Of a stretch of DNA of 64,000 nt, positions 8,908 through 18,684 are shown piece after piece; position 1 is the first letter of the stretch; each line of letters starts with the position of its first letter. The position numbers and the translations under genes are program-made. Source of the stretch: Enterococcus gallinarum NBRC 100675 (GTDB taxonomy: Bacteria; Bacillota; Bacilli; Lactobacillales; Enterococcaceae); assembly GCF_001544275.1 (NCBI RefSeq), contig NZ_BCQE01000008.1, forward strand, positions 92,717-156,716. The letters run 5' to 3'. The notes beneath the pieces are model-generated. The model did not search any database. It saw nothing but the letters and a program-made list of their open reading frames with translations, and was not told the origin of the DNA.

Positions 8908-9846
8908 ATGGCAGATGAACTACAAAAGATCGATGCGTTGATCAATGAAGTCGAGAAAGTGATTTTAGGAAAACGTGATGTGATCCAATTAACTGTGGCG
9001 GCATTATTGGCAGGTGGTCACGTTTTGTTTGAAGATATTCCCGGAGTAGGGAAAACGATGCTAGTCAAATCATTGGCAAAAGCCATCCAAAGCGACTATA
9101 AGCGTGTTCAGTTCACCCCAGATCTTTTGCCCAATGATATCTTAGGTGTATCGATCTTCAATTCAGAAAACCAGCAATTTGAATTTCGACCGGGACCTAT
9201 CTTTACTTCTGTGTTATTAGCAGATGAAATCAATCGGACGACACCTCGTACACAAGCAGCATTATTGGAAGCAATGTCTGAGAATCACGTGACCATCGAT
9301 AATCAAACCTACGCTCTAAGCCCTCACTTTTTTGTGTTGGCGACCCAAAACCCAATCGAATATGAAGGAACCTATCCTTTGCCGGAAGCACAACTAGATC
9401 GTTTTTTGTTTCGATTGCACATTGGCTACCCTGCTTTTCAAGATGAACTTGCCTTACTGATTGGTCAACGCCAACAATCACTCGAACAAATCAGAACCAT
9501 ATTGACCTCGCAAGAAGTTACCGCACTGAAACAAATGGTCGATCAAGTTTTTGTGGAAGACCAGGTCGCTCGCTATGCGCTGCAGTTGGTCCAAGCTAGC
9601 CGCAATCATAATGCCATAGATTTAGGCATCAGCCCTCGTGGCGGCATTGCTTTTTTAAAAGGGGCAAAAGCATTGGCTTTGACCGAAGGTAGAACCTATG
9701 TGACACCACAAGATTTGCAACGAATCTTGCCAGCCGTTTTTGGACATCGCTTATTATTAAAAGGCGGGATCACAGCTAGTCAGGAAAGTGTATCGGAGAT
9801 CATGAAACAAATGATCCAACGAGTCCCTGTACCAGTGAGGCGCTGA
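8908..9846 (+). CDS. MoxR-family AAA+ ATPase
   Basis: The 312-residue protein has Walker A (IPGVGKT, about residues 48-54), Walker B (LLADEINR, about 105-112), a sensor motif (ATQNPIEYEGTYPLPEAQLDRF) and the C-terminal lid typical of MoxR ATPases. MoxR proteins act as chaperone-like ATPases, often on von Willebrand A or transglutaminase partners. It is the first gene of a three-gene operon with a DUF58 protein (2-base gap) and a membrane transglutaminase, the conserved arrangement seen in many bacteria. An AAGGAGG site precedes the ATG. Confidence 0.92.
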   Translation: MADELQKIDALINEVEKVILGKRDVIQLTVAALLAGGHVLFEDIPGVGKTMLVKSLAKAIQSDYKRVQFTPDLLPNDILGVSIFNSENQQFEFRPGPIFTSVLLADEINRTTPRTQAALLEAMSENHVTIDNQTYALSPHFFVLATQNPIEYEGTYPLPEAQLDRFLFRLHIGYPAFQDELALLIGQRQQSLEQIRTILTSQEVTALKQMVDQVFVEDQVARYALQLVQASRNHNAIDLGISPRGGIAFLKGAKALALTEGRTYVTPQDLQRILPAVFGHRLLLKGGITASQESVSEIMKQMIQRVPVPVRR

Positions 9847-9848
9847 TT

Positions 9849-10874
9849 ATGAGCAAACAGCGGTTATTCGGAAAGCATCTGGTATTTTTCACCACTTATT
9901 TTCTTTTATTGAGTTATTGTATCGTTTTTAATAATGAAGCAGGCTGGAGTCTCTTTTTCTTTCTTACTTTGTTAGTACTGGTTGACCTGTTATTCATTCT
10001 GCCTTCCTTGAATAAAATCCAAGTGACTCTTGAAGAATCTATCCAAACACAAAAAAATAAACAAACGCCTTTGCCACTGCAAGTTTTCAAGTACCGACCA
10101 ACACTGTTGCCGATTCCGCAGCTGTCATTCATCTTTCAAAAACAGGAACAGACGCTCACTTTTTATCGGGGCGAATCTATCCGCTTTGAGATGCTGTGGC
10201 TTCCTACCGCTCGAGGAGCTTATAAAGACTTGCCATTGACCCTTACAAGTCAAGAACTTTGGGGATTCTTCAAAAAAAGACGGCAAGTAAAGATCCAGCA
10301 AGAAGTACTCGTTCTGCCAGAAAATAGACCCGAGGTCCTATCCTTGATGACGCTTTTTGAAAAAAAACCGCGAAAATATACTTACGGGGAACCAAATTTC
10401 ACCATTCGAAACTACCGTAACTATCAGCAAGGGGATTCATTAAAGCATATTGACTGGAAGCTCTCCAGTAAACAGCAAGAACTGATTTATCGAGAACATG
10501 AAACGGAACAACAACAGGAGTTGACTTTGTTGTTTTGGGGTGAATCTCACCCTGCTTTTGAAGACACATTGGCGATCTTCTTTTCGCTACAAAATCTCTT
10601 GCTTAAAAAGATGCCTTTTCAGCAACTATTGATCGGCAAGGACCTGGATTCCCCTTATCAAATCCATGCTGGAGCTTTCGCAGCGATTCAGCCATTTATC
10701 ACAGTCCCAGAACCATTGCCCAAAATCTCAGGGCGTCAGGTGATTATCATCACACCGGCTGTCTCGCAATCCTTAGAAGTCTATCTGGAATCCTTGACGC
10801 GAAGCAACATGCTGCAAGTTTATACGTATCATGACCTGATCCAACGACTGTCGAACAAAGAGGTGTCTGAATGA
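9849..10874 (+). CDS. DUF58-family membrane-anchored protein
   Basis: The 341-residue protein starts with two hydrophobic segments (about residues 10-30 and 33-52). Further on is the DUF58 signature YRNYQQGDSLKHIDWKLSSK (about residues 190-209). DUF58 proteins carry a vWA-like fold and are the regular partner of MoxR ATPases. The start is 2 bases after the moxR stop, and its end overlaps the next ATG by four bases (ATGA), so translation is coupled. Exact role unknown; a part in envelope assembly or stress is inferred from the partners. Confidence 0.88.
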   Translation: MSKQRLFGKHLVFFTTYFLLLSYCIVFNNEAGWSLFFFLTLLVLVDLLFILPSLNKIQVTLEESIQTQKNKQTPLPLQVFKYRPTLLPIPQLSFIFQKQEQTLTFYRGESIRFEMLWLPTARGAYKDLPLTLTSQELWGFFKKRRQVKIQQEVLVLPENRPEVLSLMTLFEKKPRKYTYGEPNFTIRNYRNYQQGDSLKHIDWKLSSKQQELIYREHETEQQQELTLLFWGESHPAFEDTLAIFFSLQNLLLKKMPFQQLLIGKDLDSPYQIHAGAFAAIQPFITVPEPLPKISGRQVIIITPAVSQSLEVYLESLTRSNMLQVYTYHDLIQRLSNKEVSE

Positions 10875-13021
10875 ATCCTTTGATCAAAAAAGCCATAATC
10901 GGAGCTCTGACTTACATTGCGATCATTTTGACGGTGCTGCCGTTTTTAGCAGTCTACCACTTAGGGCATCAAACTACGTTGCTTCTGTACGCCTTTCTGA
11001 TTTGCTTCGTGAGTATTTTAAGTCCTCGTATTCGCTACAGTCTGCCTTTTTACATCGTAGGCTGGTTTGTCACGCTTTACCGCTTTTTTCCTTATGGTGA
11101 AGGATTTTCCTTCACTTGGTTCCAAAGATATTTTTATGATTTGCAAACCGCTCTCAGCGAGATTCTGGCTGGCAAAGTCGGCTATATCACTGAACTTGTT
11201 GCAGTGACCATTATCGTCACCGGCATTCTTCTGTTTGCTGTGTTCTCGATCTACATCCAGCATTTTTATATTGTCTACGGTGCAATGTGTCTCTATCTGC
11301 TGACTGTCGTGATTTTTAATGATTTCAATCTAACGTGGCATTTGTTGGGGGTGTGTTTTTGCGGAGTTCTTTGCAGCCTGATCAAAACCCAACAGCTGAA
11401 AACTTTACGAGAATGGAGATTCTGGCTGGGACTCACCCTGCTATGCGCTTTACTCCTGGTGGGAGCGACACTACTGCCAAGAACCGCGATTCGCGATCGC
11501 TTGGTGGCAGCCACCACTAGTATACGCACACAAGCGAATCAACGCGGTTTTTATCAGTTTATCGAAGAACATGGTGCACCTAGCGGGTCCCGTACAGGCT
11601 TTAGCGAAAATGATCGGCAATTAGGCGGTCCCTTATTAGACGATGATACGGTGTTATTTACTGCCCAACAAGATACCCGCCATTATTGGCGAGTAGAAAG
11701 CAAAGATTTTTATTCTGGTAAAGGTTGGATCAACACGATACGTGAAGAAAATTTGCGAACAGAGCCTGATTCCCTGCTGATTGTAGATAACAGTTATCAA
11801 CAAAATTATCTTCAAGAAGAAACTGTCCAGCTTTATTTGCAGAATCAGGGTGATTATTTGCCATTACCCTACGGAAGTAATCAACTGACTATTAAAGAAG
11901 GAGCCACTGGATTTATTGTGGATGATGCGGTCCAACGAGTAGATCTAATGGAGCCGCAGCAACAGATTGAAGTCTCACTGGCTTGGCAGCCAGCGGAATA
12001 TGCCGCTGAAGCATTGCAGTCATTGCCGCGGCAACAGCCAGATACTCCCGTTGACTATACACAATTACCAGCGAACCTTCCTGAACGGATTCGGCAACTC
12101 GCTCTCTCGATCACAGAAGATCAAGGCACCGTCTTCGAACAAGTCACAGCCATTGAAAATCACTTGAAAAATTCGATTGAATTCCGCTATTCAAAAACGG
12201 ATGCCGTCTACCCAGCAGAAGAACAAGACTATGTCGATCAATTCTTGTTCGAATCTAAAGTTGGCTATTGTGATAATTTTTCTACTGCAATGGTGGTCTT
12301 ATTACGGACGCTCGATATCCCGGCTCGCTGGGTCAAGGGCTTTTCACCGGGAGATGCTCAAACTGAAAATGGCCTGACGACATTTACCGTGAGAAATCGC
12401 AACGCGCATTCGTGGGCGGAAGTCTATTTTGCCGGTTTTGGCTGGGTACCGTTTGAGCCGACGCCGAACTTTCAAAATCCTGATCGTCCCGAATTGCAAA
12501 CAACAACTGCCTCTTCTGAAGAATTACCTGAAACGAGCAGTTCTAGTCGCGAGTCTTCTACCAGCAGCAGTGAGGCTAGCAGTTCGACAACAAGTGCGTC
12601 CACTGTTGCACCTTCAAATGAACAGCTTTTCTCTTCTGAAACACGGCAATGGATCAGTTATTTTCTACAAGCTATCGCTTGCTTGATGTTCTTAGGATTG
12701 CTGTATCTTTTGCGTCGCTACTTTTTCCGAATTCGCATCTGGTTTATTTATCGCTTTAGTTCCGAACCATTACCAACCGCCTATCCTGTCTTAATGAAAC
12801 AAGCAACAAAAGTACTTTTCCATGCTGATTCGGAACCTCTTAGTGAGTATGCCCGCCGATTGGAAGATGTCTATCCTATTTTTCACGGCAGTTTTGTCCA
12901 ACTGACTGCAAGTTATGAAAATTATCTGTACGGCGGGAAACCAGTAGCCAGCCAAAAGCAGCTGATCCTTCATGTCGCCCAACAAATCAGTCAATTAAAG
13001 AAAATCAATCAAGTCCATTAA
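10871..13021 (+). CDS. Membrane transglutaminase-like protein (TgpA/YebA type)
   Basis: The 716-residue protein has five to six N-terminal membrane segments (about residues 8-205), an extracellular transglutaminase core, a Ser/Thr-rich linker (about 555-580), one more membrane helix (about 595-615) and a cytoplasmic tail. The catalytic Cys lies in VGYCDNFSTAM (about residue 467) and the His in RNAHSWAEVYF (about 513). The third position reads PFEPTP, with Glu where many homologues have Asp. It overlaps the DUF58 gene by four bases and ends the operon at a strong terminator. The topology and family are clear; the cell-surface substrate is unknown. Confidence 0.88.
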   Translation: MNPLIKKAIIGALTYIAIILTVLPFLAVYHLGHQTTLLLYAFLICFVSILSPRIRYSLPFYIVGWFVTLYRFFPYGEGFSFTWFQRYFYDLQTALSEILAGKVGYITELVAVTIIVTGILLFAVFSIYIQHFYIVYGAMCLYLLTVVIFNDFNLTWHLLGVCFCGVLCSLIKTQQLKTLREWRFWLGLTLLCALLLVGATLLPRTAIRDRLVAATTSIRTQANQRGFYQFIEEHGAPSGSRTGFSENDRQLGGPLLDDDTVLFTAQQDTRHYWRVESKDFYSGKGWINTIREENLRTEPDSLLIVDNSYQQNYLQEETVQLYLQNQGDYLPLPYGSNQLTIKEGATGFIVDDAVQRVDLMEPQQQIEVSLAWQPAEYAAEALQSLPRQQPDTPVDYTQLPANLPERIRQLALSITEDQGTVFEQVTAIENHLKNSIEFRYSKTDAVYPAEEQDYVDQFLFESKVGYCDNFSTAMVVLLRTLDIPARWVKGFSPGDAQTENGLTTFTVRNRNAHSWAEVYFAGFGWVPFEPTPNFQNPDRPELQTTTASSEELPETSSSSRESSTSSSEASSSTTSASTVAPSNEQLFSSETRQWISYFLQAIACLMFLGLLYLLRRYFFRIRIWFIYRFSSEPLPTAYPVLMKQATKVLFHADSEPLSEYARRLEDVYPIFHGSFVQLTASYENYLYGGKPVASQKQLILHVAQQISQLKKINQVH

Positions 13022-13035
13022 GTGAACCAAGAGAA

Positions 13036-13078
13036 AAGAACCGAAAGCGCAGTGCTGTATTCTGCGCCTTCGGTTCTT
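13036..13078. terminator. Terminator of the moxR operon
   Basis: The AAGAACCGAA...TTCGGTTCTT stem extends through GCGCAG/CTGCGC around a short loop and is followed by ATTTTGTT on the plus strand. On the minus strand a TTTTCT run follows, so it probably also serves the converging P-type ATPase gene. Confidence 0.85.
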
Positions 13079-13117
13079 ATTTTGTTCATTTGATTAGCGA
13101 AAACACTCCCGCGAATA

Positions 13118-15787
13118 TCATGAGTTAGTATTGTTACCTCGAGATTGTACCGCTAAAATAATCAGTTTTGTGATTTCCATCATCAAAACAGCACCAGCTG
13201 CCATAGCTATGCTTAACCCAACATGGTTCATTGTAAAGGTTTCTGGAATCGCAAAGACTTCCCGAATTCCAGGTAGCAATGTCACACTATAAAGCAGACC
13301 ACAAACCACGATCGCCAGCCAAACCATTTTATTCGCAAACAATCCAGCTTGCCAAGCAGTTTCTGTATTGGAACGAGCAGGCAATGTTTGGAGTGTCCGG
13401 CTCCAGATCAAAGTTGAGAATGCCATTGCAACACCTAACTCCGGCGATTGATTCATCCCGATCCATTGCGCTACAATCACCACTGCCGCAATCAAGATCC
13501 CACGATAAGTAACTGAGATCAGCGTTTTACCAGAAAAGATTCCAGCATCAGGATTTCTAGGTTCTCTTTGCATGATAGTTGGTTCCGCTTTTTCCATCCC
13601 TAAAGCGATAGCAGGAAGCGAATCATTCACTAAGTTGATAAACAACAATTGCAAGGCTGTAAATGGATTGTCCCAACCCATTACTAAAGCAAACACAATG
13701 GCGATAATCGCACCGAGGTTACCAGCAAAAAGATAAGAAATCGCCTTTTTGATATTATCAAACACATTGCGGCCAACTTCTACCGCTCGAATAATTGAAG
13801 CAAAGTTGTCATCTGTCAAGACCATTGCTGCTGCATCTTTTGCAACGTCCGTTCCGGTCCCCATCGCAATCCCGATATCCGCTTGCTTCAATGCTGGTGC
13901 ATCATTTACGCCATCACCGGTCATAGCAGAGATTTTCCCTTTATCTTGCCATGCTCGCACAATACGGATTTTATTCTCAGGAGAGACGCGTGCGTAAACA
14001 GTGATTTTCTCCAACTGATTCGTCAGTTCTTCTTCCGACAGTGCATCAAGCTCTGTACCGGTCAATGCTAAGTCACCTTCTTGCGCAATCCCGATCTCCT
14101 GAGCAATGGCCACAGCCGTCGTTTTGTGGTCACCAGTGATCATCACTGTTTTGATGCCAGCCGATTTCGCGTCTGCCACAGCTTGCTTGACTTCCTTCCG
14201 AGGTGGATCAATCATCGCCATCAAACCAACAAAGATCAACTCTTCTTCGACACCTAAATGCAGTTCTTCGTCTTCAGACACTGTCAGCGGACGATAAGCA
14301 AAAGCCAAAACCCGCAGCGCGCGTTTAGAGAATTCTTCATTTTGATGCTGCAACTGATGTTTGATTTCCTCAGTCAGTGGAACGATTTCATCATTGATAA
14401 GAACCTTTGTACTTCTTCCGATCACAATATCCGGTCCCCCTTTTGTCAAAAGGAGTTGTTCCGAATCGATGGTATGCAATGTGGACATCAATTTCCGATC
14501 GGAATCAAAAGGCAATTCTTGTAATCGCGGGTATTGTTGACGAATCTCACGATACGGTTGGTTCAATTTTTCTGTATAATCAAGAAAGGCAATCTCTGTG
14601 GGATCTCCTAGTTTAGCTCCTTCGGCACTGATCGCTGCATCATTTGCAAGCACACTGATCTCGATCAAGCGACGTTCAGGCAATGTCCATTCAGCAGGAT
14701 TCTCAGAAAATTCACCCGTCTGTCCATTTGGTAAATAAAAATCAACGACCGTCATTTTATTTTGGGTCAATGTTCCAGTTTTATCTGTACAAACGATACT
14801 AGTTGAACCTAGTGTTTCAACCGCCGGCAACTTACGAATGATCGCATGTTGGCGAGCCATTTGTTTGGTACCAATCGATAAAACAATGGTAACGATCGAT
14901 TGGAGTGCTTCAGGAATAGCTGCTACCGCAACAGCGACTGCAAACATAAAAGCGTTGACTAGATCGGCGGTCATATCTCCAGACCCATCGCCTAAAAATA
15001 GCCGAGCAACTTGGACACCTAAAATAATCAAGGAAAGAACGAGGATCGCCAAGCTCAATTTTTTGCTGAAGCGATCCAGCCCGCGTTGTAATGGCGTCTT
15101 GTGTTCCACTGTGTTTTCTAATAAACCAGCGACTTGCCCGATTTCTGTCACATTTCCTGTGGCAGTCACAATGAAACGTCCACGGCCATAAGTCACGATC
15201 GTTCCACTAAAGACCATGTTATCCCGGTCTCCAATAGGCGCTGTGCGGTCAATGACCCCAAGTTCTTTTTCAGCAGGTGTCGATTCACCGGTCAGCATTC
15301 CTTCATCGACTTTCAATGCACCTTCTTCAATCAGACGGCCATCAGCAGGTACATAATCCCCTGCTTCTAAAATAACGATATCACCCACTACCAATTCTTT
15401 TGCTGGTACCGTTTGTTCCTTTCCATCTCGGATGACATTTGCATTGGGTGCCGAGAGGCTTTTCAATGCATCTAACGATCCTTCTGCTTTTTTCGTTTGG
15501 ATGACACTAACAACCGAATTCAGTAGCAAAACAGCAAAGATGACGATCGATTCAACATGGGCTCCCATGATCATCTGAACGATAGCCACGATCAGCAAAA
15601 CGATCACCATCGCATCTTTGAAGGTTTCTAAAAAGAGTGTCAAACTTGATTTTTTGGGTGCTTCTTTCAGCTGATTCAAGCCATTTTCTAAGCGCTTTGC
15701 CGCTTCTTGCTGGGACAATCCAGATGGACTGCTGTTTACCTCGTTCATAACCTCTGTGATTTCTTTTTGATACATTTCTTTTGCCAA
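13118..15787 (-). CDS. P-type cation ATPase (Ca2+/Mn2+ exporter type)
   Basis: The 889-residue protein has all P2-type ATPase marks: the LTGES actuator loop near residue 165, the phosphorylation site DKTGTLTQ at about residue 334, the hinge MTGDGVNDAPALK near 600, and ten membrane segments. Helix M4 carries AAIPEALQ and M6 carries NLVNDSLPA, close to SERCA/PMCA calcium pumps and to the streptococcal CaxP/MgtA exporter. A manganese-type riboswitch lies in the leader, which points to Mn2+ (with or without Ca2+) export, as known for streptococcal and lactococcal relatives. An AAGGAG ribosome site precedes the ATG. It is monocistronic. Confidence 0.9.
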   Translation of the reverse strand: MAKEMYQKEITEVMNEVNSSPSGLSQQEAAKRLENGLNQLKEAPKKSSLTLFLETFKDAMVIVLLIVAIVQMIMGAHVESIVIFAVLLLNSVVSVIQTKKAEGSLDALKSLSAPNANVIRDGKEQTVPAKELVVGDIVILEAGDYVPADGRLIEEGALKVDEGMLTGESTPAEKELGVIDRTAPIGDRDNMVFSGTIVTYGRGRFIVTATGNVTEIGQVAGLLENTVEHKTPLQRGLDRFSKKLSLAILVLSLIILGVQVARLFLGDGSGDMTADLVNAFMFAVAVAVAAIPEALQSIVTIVLSIGTKQMARQHAIIRKLPAVETLGSTSIVCTDKTGTLTQNKMTVVDFYLPNGQTGEFSENPAEWTLPERRLIEISVLANDAAISAEGAKLGDPTEIAFLDYTEKLNQPYREIRQQYPRLQELPFDSDRKLMSTLHTIDSEQLLLTKGGPDIVIGRSTKVLINDEIVPLTEEIKHQLQHQNEEFSKRALRVLAFAYRPLTVSEDEELHLGVEEELIFVGLMAMIDPPRKEVKQAVADAKSAGIKTVMITGDHKTTAVAIAQEIGIAQEGDLALTGTELDALSEEELTNQLEKITVYARVSPENKIRIVRAWQDKGKISAMTGDGVNDAPALKQADIGIAMGTGTDVAKDAAAMVLTDDNFASIIRAVEVGRNVFDNIKKAISYLFAGNLGAIIAIVFALVMGWDNPFTALQLLFINLVNDSLPAIALGMEKAEPTIMQREPRNPDAGIFSGKTLISVTYRGILIAAVVIVAQWIGMNQSPELGVAMAFSTLIWSRTLQTLPARSNTETAWQAGLFANKMVWLAIVVCGLLYSVTLLPGIREVFAIPETFTMNHVGLSIAMAAGAVLMMEITKLIILAVQSRGNNTNS

Positions 15788-15836
15788 TGATTTCTCTCCT
15801 TCATAGTTGCTATCCCTTGCATGAGTCCTTTTTTAG

Positions 15837-15970
15837 AAAAAAAGAGACCTAAGACAAGTGGATGCTTGTCTTAGGTCTCACCATTTCATATAATACCAGA
15901 AAACTGTCGCCAGTTTACTTACTGTTGATATTATCGCAGCCGAAGCCACTGGTTACTCCCCTAAGGGTTT
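15837..15970 (-). ncRNA. yybP-ykoY-type (manganese) riboswitch with transcription terminator
   Basis: On the minus strand, before the P-type ATPase gene, the leader contains CTTAGGGGAGTAACC at its 5' side and GGTGAGACCTAAG at its 3' side. These match the conserved GGGGAGUA and GAGACCU parts of the yybP-ykoY class. CTTAGG (plus 15960-15965) can pair with CCTAAG (plus 15870-15875) as helix P1. The same CCTAAG is also part of a perfect 14-base terminator stem, AGACCTAAGACAAG against its complement, followed by seven Ts (15837-15843). Metal binding should favour P1 and read-through. This design is known for Mn2+-sensing exporter genes. The structure was read by eye, without a covariance search. 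Confidence 0.85.
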
Positions 15971-15986
15971 ATCAGAATGTAGAATC

Positions 15987-16015
15987 ATCATAACGAAATT
16001 TTTTGAAGATAGCAA
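15987..16015 (-). promoter_or_regulatory. Promoter of the riboswitch/ATPase transcript
   Basis: On the minus strand a -35 TTGCTA (16010-16015), a 17-base spacer and a -10 TATGAT (15987-15992) are seen. The start would fall just before the aptamer. Confidence 0.65.
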
Positions 16016-16123
16016 CCTTTATGCACAAATTTGTCTTTTCCCAGATATATTTTTTTGAAAAAAGCTTCTTTTTTCTGTTACACTAATCTACAGCGTGACA
16101 AGCGTTACATAGGAGGAACAATA

Positions 16124-16858
16124 ATGAAAACCATTGATTTTTTTACAAGTCACACATCGGTTAGAGACTTCCAAAAAAAGTCTTTATCAGCAGAAATGAA
16201 GCAACAACTCGTCAAAGTAGCACAAAGCGGTTCAAGTTCAAATTTCGTTCAAGCCTATTCGATCATCGAGATCAAAGATCCTAAAAGATTGGCAGAAATC
16301 GAGAAAATCGCCGGTGCTCCCCACTATATCACACAGACGGGTGTCTTTTATCTGTTCGTAGCAGATTTATATAAACACCATCAATTTATGCAACAAGCAA
16401 ATCTGCCTAGTGCTGGACTATCGAATATGGAGGCCCTCTTGGTTTCGGTCGTAGATACCACGATTGCTGCTCAAAATATGGCAGCCTTTGCAGAAACCCA
16501 AGGTCTGGGAATCTGCTACATTGGCGGAATCCGGAATGACTTGTTCCGTATCGCTGAACTCACGGAGCTGCCCCCGTATACACTGCCATTATTTGGGTTG
16601 ACCATTGGTTATCCCGCAACGAAAAATGAGCCGAAAGTTCGCTTACCGCAATCCGCTGTGTTAAGTGTCGACCACTATCAGCCACTGACCGAAGACCTCG
16701 TTGCTCGCTACAATGAAACTACCGCGGACTACTATGTCCATCGGGGAAGCAATCAACAAAAAACGGATTGGCAAACCAAAATGACTGGCTTTTTCCAAGA
16801 ACCTCGCCGTCCGGACGTAGAAAAATTTTTGAAAAGGCAAGGCTTTTTGACACAGTAA
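16124..16858 (+). CDS. NfsA/FRP-type nitroreductase (flavin reductase)
   Basis: The 244-residue protein matches oxygen-insensitive NADPH nitroreductases: TSVRDFQKKSLS near the start (FMN phosphate-binding Ser-Arg), SGSSSNFVQAYS, the central AAQNMAAFAETQGLGICYIGGIRND, and LFGLTIGYP. These enzymes bind FMN and reduce nitro compounds, quinones or free flavin with NADPH in the cytoplasm. The ATG at 16124 follows AGGAGGAA by 5-6 bases; the longer in-frame opening at 16031 has no ribosome site and starts inside the promoter region. It is a single gene ending before a palindromic repeat. The physiological electron acceptor is unknown. Confidence 0.88.
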   Translation: MKTIDFFTSHTSVRDFQKKSLSAEMKQQLVKVAQSGSSSNFVQAYSIIEIKDPKRLAEIEKIAGAPHYITQTGVFYLFVADLYKHHQFMQQANLPSAGLSNMEALLVSVVDTTIAAQNMAAFAETQGLGICYIGGIRNDLFRIAELTELPPYTLPLFGLTIGYPATKNEPKVRLPQSAVLSVDHYQPLTEDLVARYNETTADYYVHRGSNQQKTDWQTKMTGFFQEPRRPDVEKFLKRQGFLTQ

Positions 16859-16917
16859 CTACGAAAACAAGCACCTGCTCCTTGTTACCGGTCGCTAGAC
16901 AATCTCCATCAAAAAAC

Positions 16918-17076
16918 GGGACTGTGACATAAGTCATCATCCAACAAGTTAAACCGAATCATATGCTATTGCGATAGATTCCTCTGACTTTTGCGACGAG
17001 GAGCCACTGCACCGCAGGAGCAATACTAGTTAATATTCGGATATGGTTACTTGTAGGAGACTTTTGTCACAGCCCC
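16918..17076. repeat. Dispersed palindromic element, type B, single copy
   Basis: A 159-base element with ends GGGACTGTGACATAAGTC and GACTTTTGTCACAGCCCC (imperfect inverted repeats) and inner pairs such as CGAAT/ATTCG. Its core is nearly identical to the triplicated unit at 55549-55924. It lies between the convergent nitroreductase and pepV genes and may act as a bidirectional terminator. Confidence 0.8.
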
Positions 17077-17089
17077 ATTTCGAGTTGTT

Positions 17090-18514
17090 TTATTTTGCCA
17101 AACGGTAGATGACATCTGCATAAATCACTGCCGCGTTGAATAGATCATCCAAGCTCATAAATTCGTTTGCTTGGTGCATCGTATCTGTGTAGCCTGGGAA
17201 CATCGCCCCATATGCGACACCACGTTTTAATAAACGGCCATAAGTGCCACCGCCAATGATTTGTTCATAGCCTTTTTGGCCAGTATGTTCTTCATAAACT
17301 TCAAGCAATGTTTTTACCAATGGATCATCAATTGGCACATAGTGAGGCTCCATGTTGCGCTCGTTCCGAGTCACAGTTGCGCCTTCCATGCCAACAGTCT
17401 TTTCAATGCCGATTTCCAGACCTTCTGCAGTCACCCCTTGTGGGTAGCGGAAATTCAAGGCAATAAAGTTGTCTGCTTGAACACCTGATTGATTAGCTTT
17501 AAAAGCAAACAAACCAGCATTCATGGTTAGTTTACCCATTTTTTCATCTTCATGCGCCACGCCTAATTTTTCACCATAAAAATCTTCATGGACATAAGCT
17601 GCCGCCGTATGGATAAATTGTTTAGCGCCGCCGCCAAAGGCAAAGTTATCTAAAAAGACTGCCAAGAAAGTTCCCGCATTGATCCCAGACTGAGGACTTG
17701 CACCATGGGCGCCTTTACCGACTAGTTCAATGGTAACTTCTTCGTTTTCTGTTTCGATGGTGCCAGTCACTGGTTGACCTTCGACATAATCAAAGAAAGC
17801 TTTTTCCATTTCTAATGCAGCTTCTGTAGATGGTGCAGTTAATTTTGCAACCGCAGTTCCTGGTACCATGTTTTCCCGCAAACCAGCAGTGAATTGTTGC
17901 AGTTGATAAGCACCTTCGTTATTTCCTTGGAAATGAAGCCCTAATGTTACATTCCCTTTTTCGCCATTGATGATTGGAAATTCAGCATCGGGAGAGAAAC
18001 CAAAATCAGGTTTTTCTTCATGCTCGAAATAGTAATCCATATCACCCCAGCCGCTTTCTTCATCAGATCCTACGACAAAGCGGATTTTTTTAGATAATGG
18101 CAACCCTAACTCTTTAATGATCTTCATTCCGTAATAAGCAGCCATTGACGGACCTTTATCATCGGAAGATCCGCGAGCATAAATTTTATTGTCTTTGATC
18201 ACAGGATCGTAGGGATCCGTCGCCCAACCGTCACCAGCAGGGACAACATCCATGTGGCCGAAGATCCCTAATGTTTCGTCTCCTTCACCAAATTCGATAT
18301 GTCCAGCATAGTTATCGACATTTTTCACAGTGAAACCATCACGTTCCCCATAAGCCAACATGTGCAACAAGGCATCACGAGGTCCAGGTCCAAACGGAGC
18401 ATCTGCCGTTACCTTATCATCTTCCCGTTCACTTTTTACTTTCAAAAGATCAATCAAGTCATTTAGCAAATCGTCTTTACGCGCTTCGACTTCTTTTTTC
18501 CAATCGATTGTCAT
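17090..18514 (-). CDS. pepV: Dipeptidase PepV
   Basis: The 474-residue protein matches lactic acid bacteria PepV, an M20 family zinc dipeptidase releasing amino acids from dipeptides in the cytoplasm. Visible motifs are GIFGHMDVVPAGDGW (first zinc His and Asp), GSSDDKGPS (bridging Asp) and GSDEESGWGD (catalytic Glu). The C-terminal HQANEFMS holds the last zinc ligand. The length is right for the family (about 465-475). The ATG has a GGAGGG ribosome site. It is divergent from nnrD with about 170 bases between. Confidence 0.95.
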   Translation of the reverse strand: MTIDWKKEVEARKDDLLNDLIDLLKVKSEREDDKVTADAPFGPGPRDALLHMLAYGERDGFTVKNVDNYAGHIEFGEGDETLGIFGHMDVVPAGDGWATDPYDPVIKDNKIYARGSSDDKGPSMAAYYGMKIIKELGLPLSKKIRFVVGSDEESGWGDMDYYFEHEEKPDFGFSPDAEFPIINGEKGNVTLGLHFQGNNEGAYQLQQFTAGLRENMVPGTAVAKLTAPSTEAALEMEKAFFDYVEGQPVTGTIETENEEVTIELVGKGAHGASPQSGINAGTFLAVFLDNFAFGGGAKQFIHTAAAYVHEDFYGEKLGVAHEDEKMGKLTMNAGLFAFKANQSGVQADNFIALNFRYPQGVTAEGLEIGIEKTVGMEGATVTRNERNMEPHYVPIDDPLVKTLLEVYEEHTGQKGYEQIIGGGTYGRLLKRGVAYGAMFPGYTDTMHQANEFMSLDDLFNAAVIYADVIYRLAK

Positions 18515-18684
18515 ACGATTCCCTCCAATTCTTTTCTCGCCTTTTATGATAACACTCTTAGCTGAAAAAAGGAAAAAAAATTGTGTATTTTCAGACGATA
18601 TCTTTCATAAAACGAGTATAATAAAAGCAGTAGGTTTATTCTAAAAAATGAGCCCAGTGAAAGAAGCAGAAAAGGAGTCATTGT

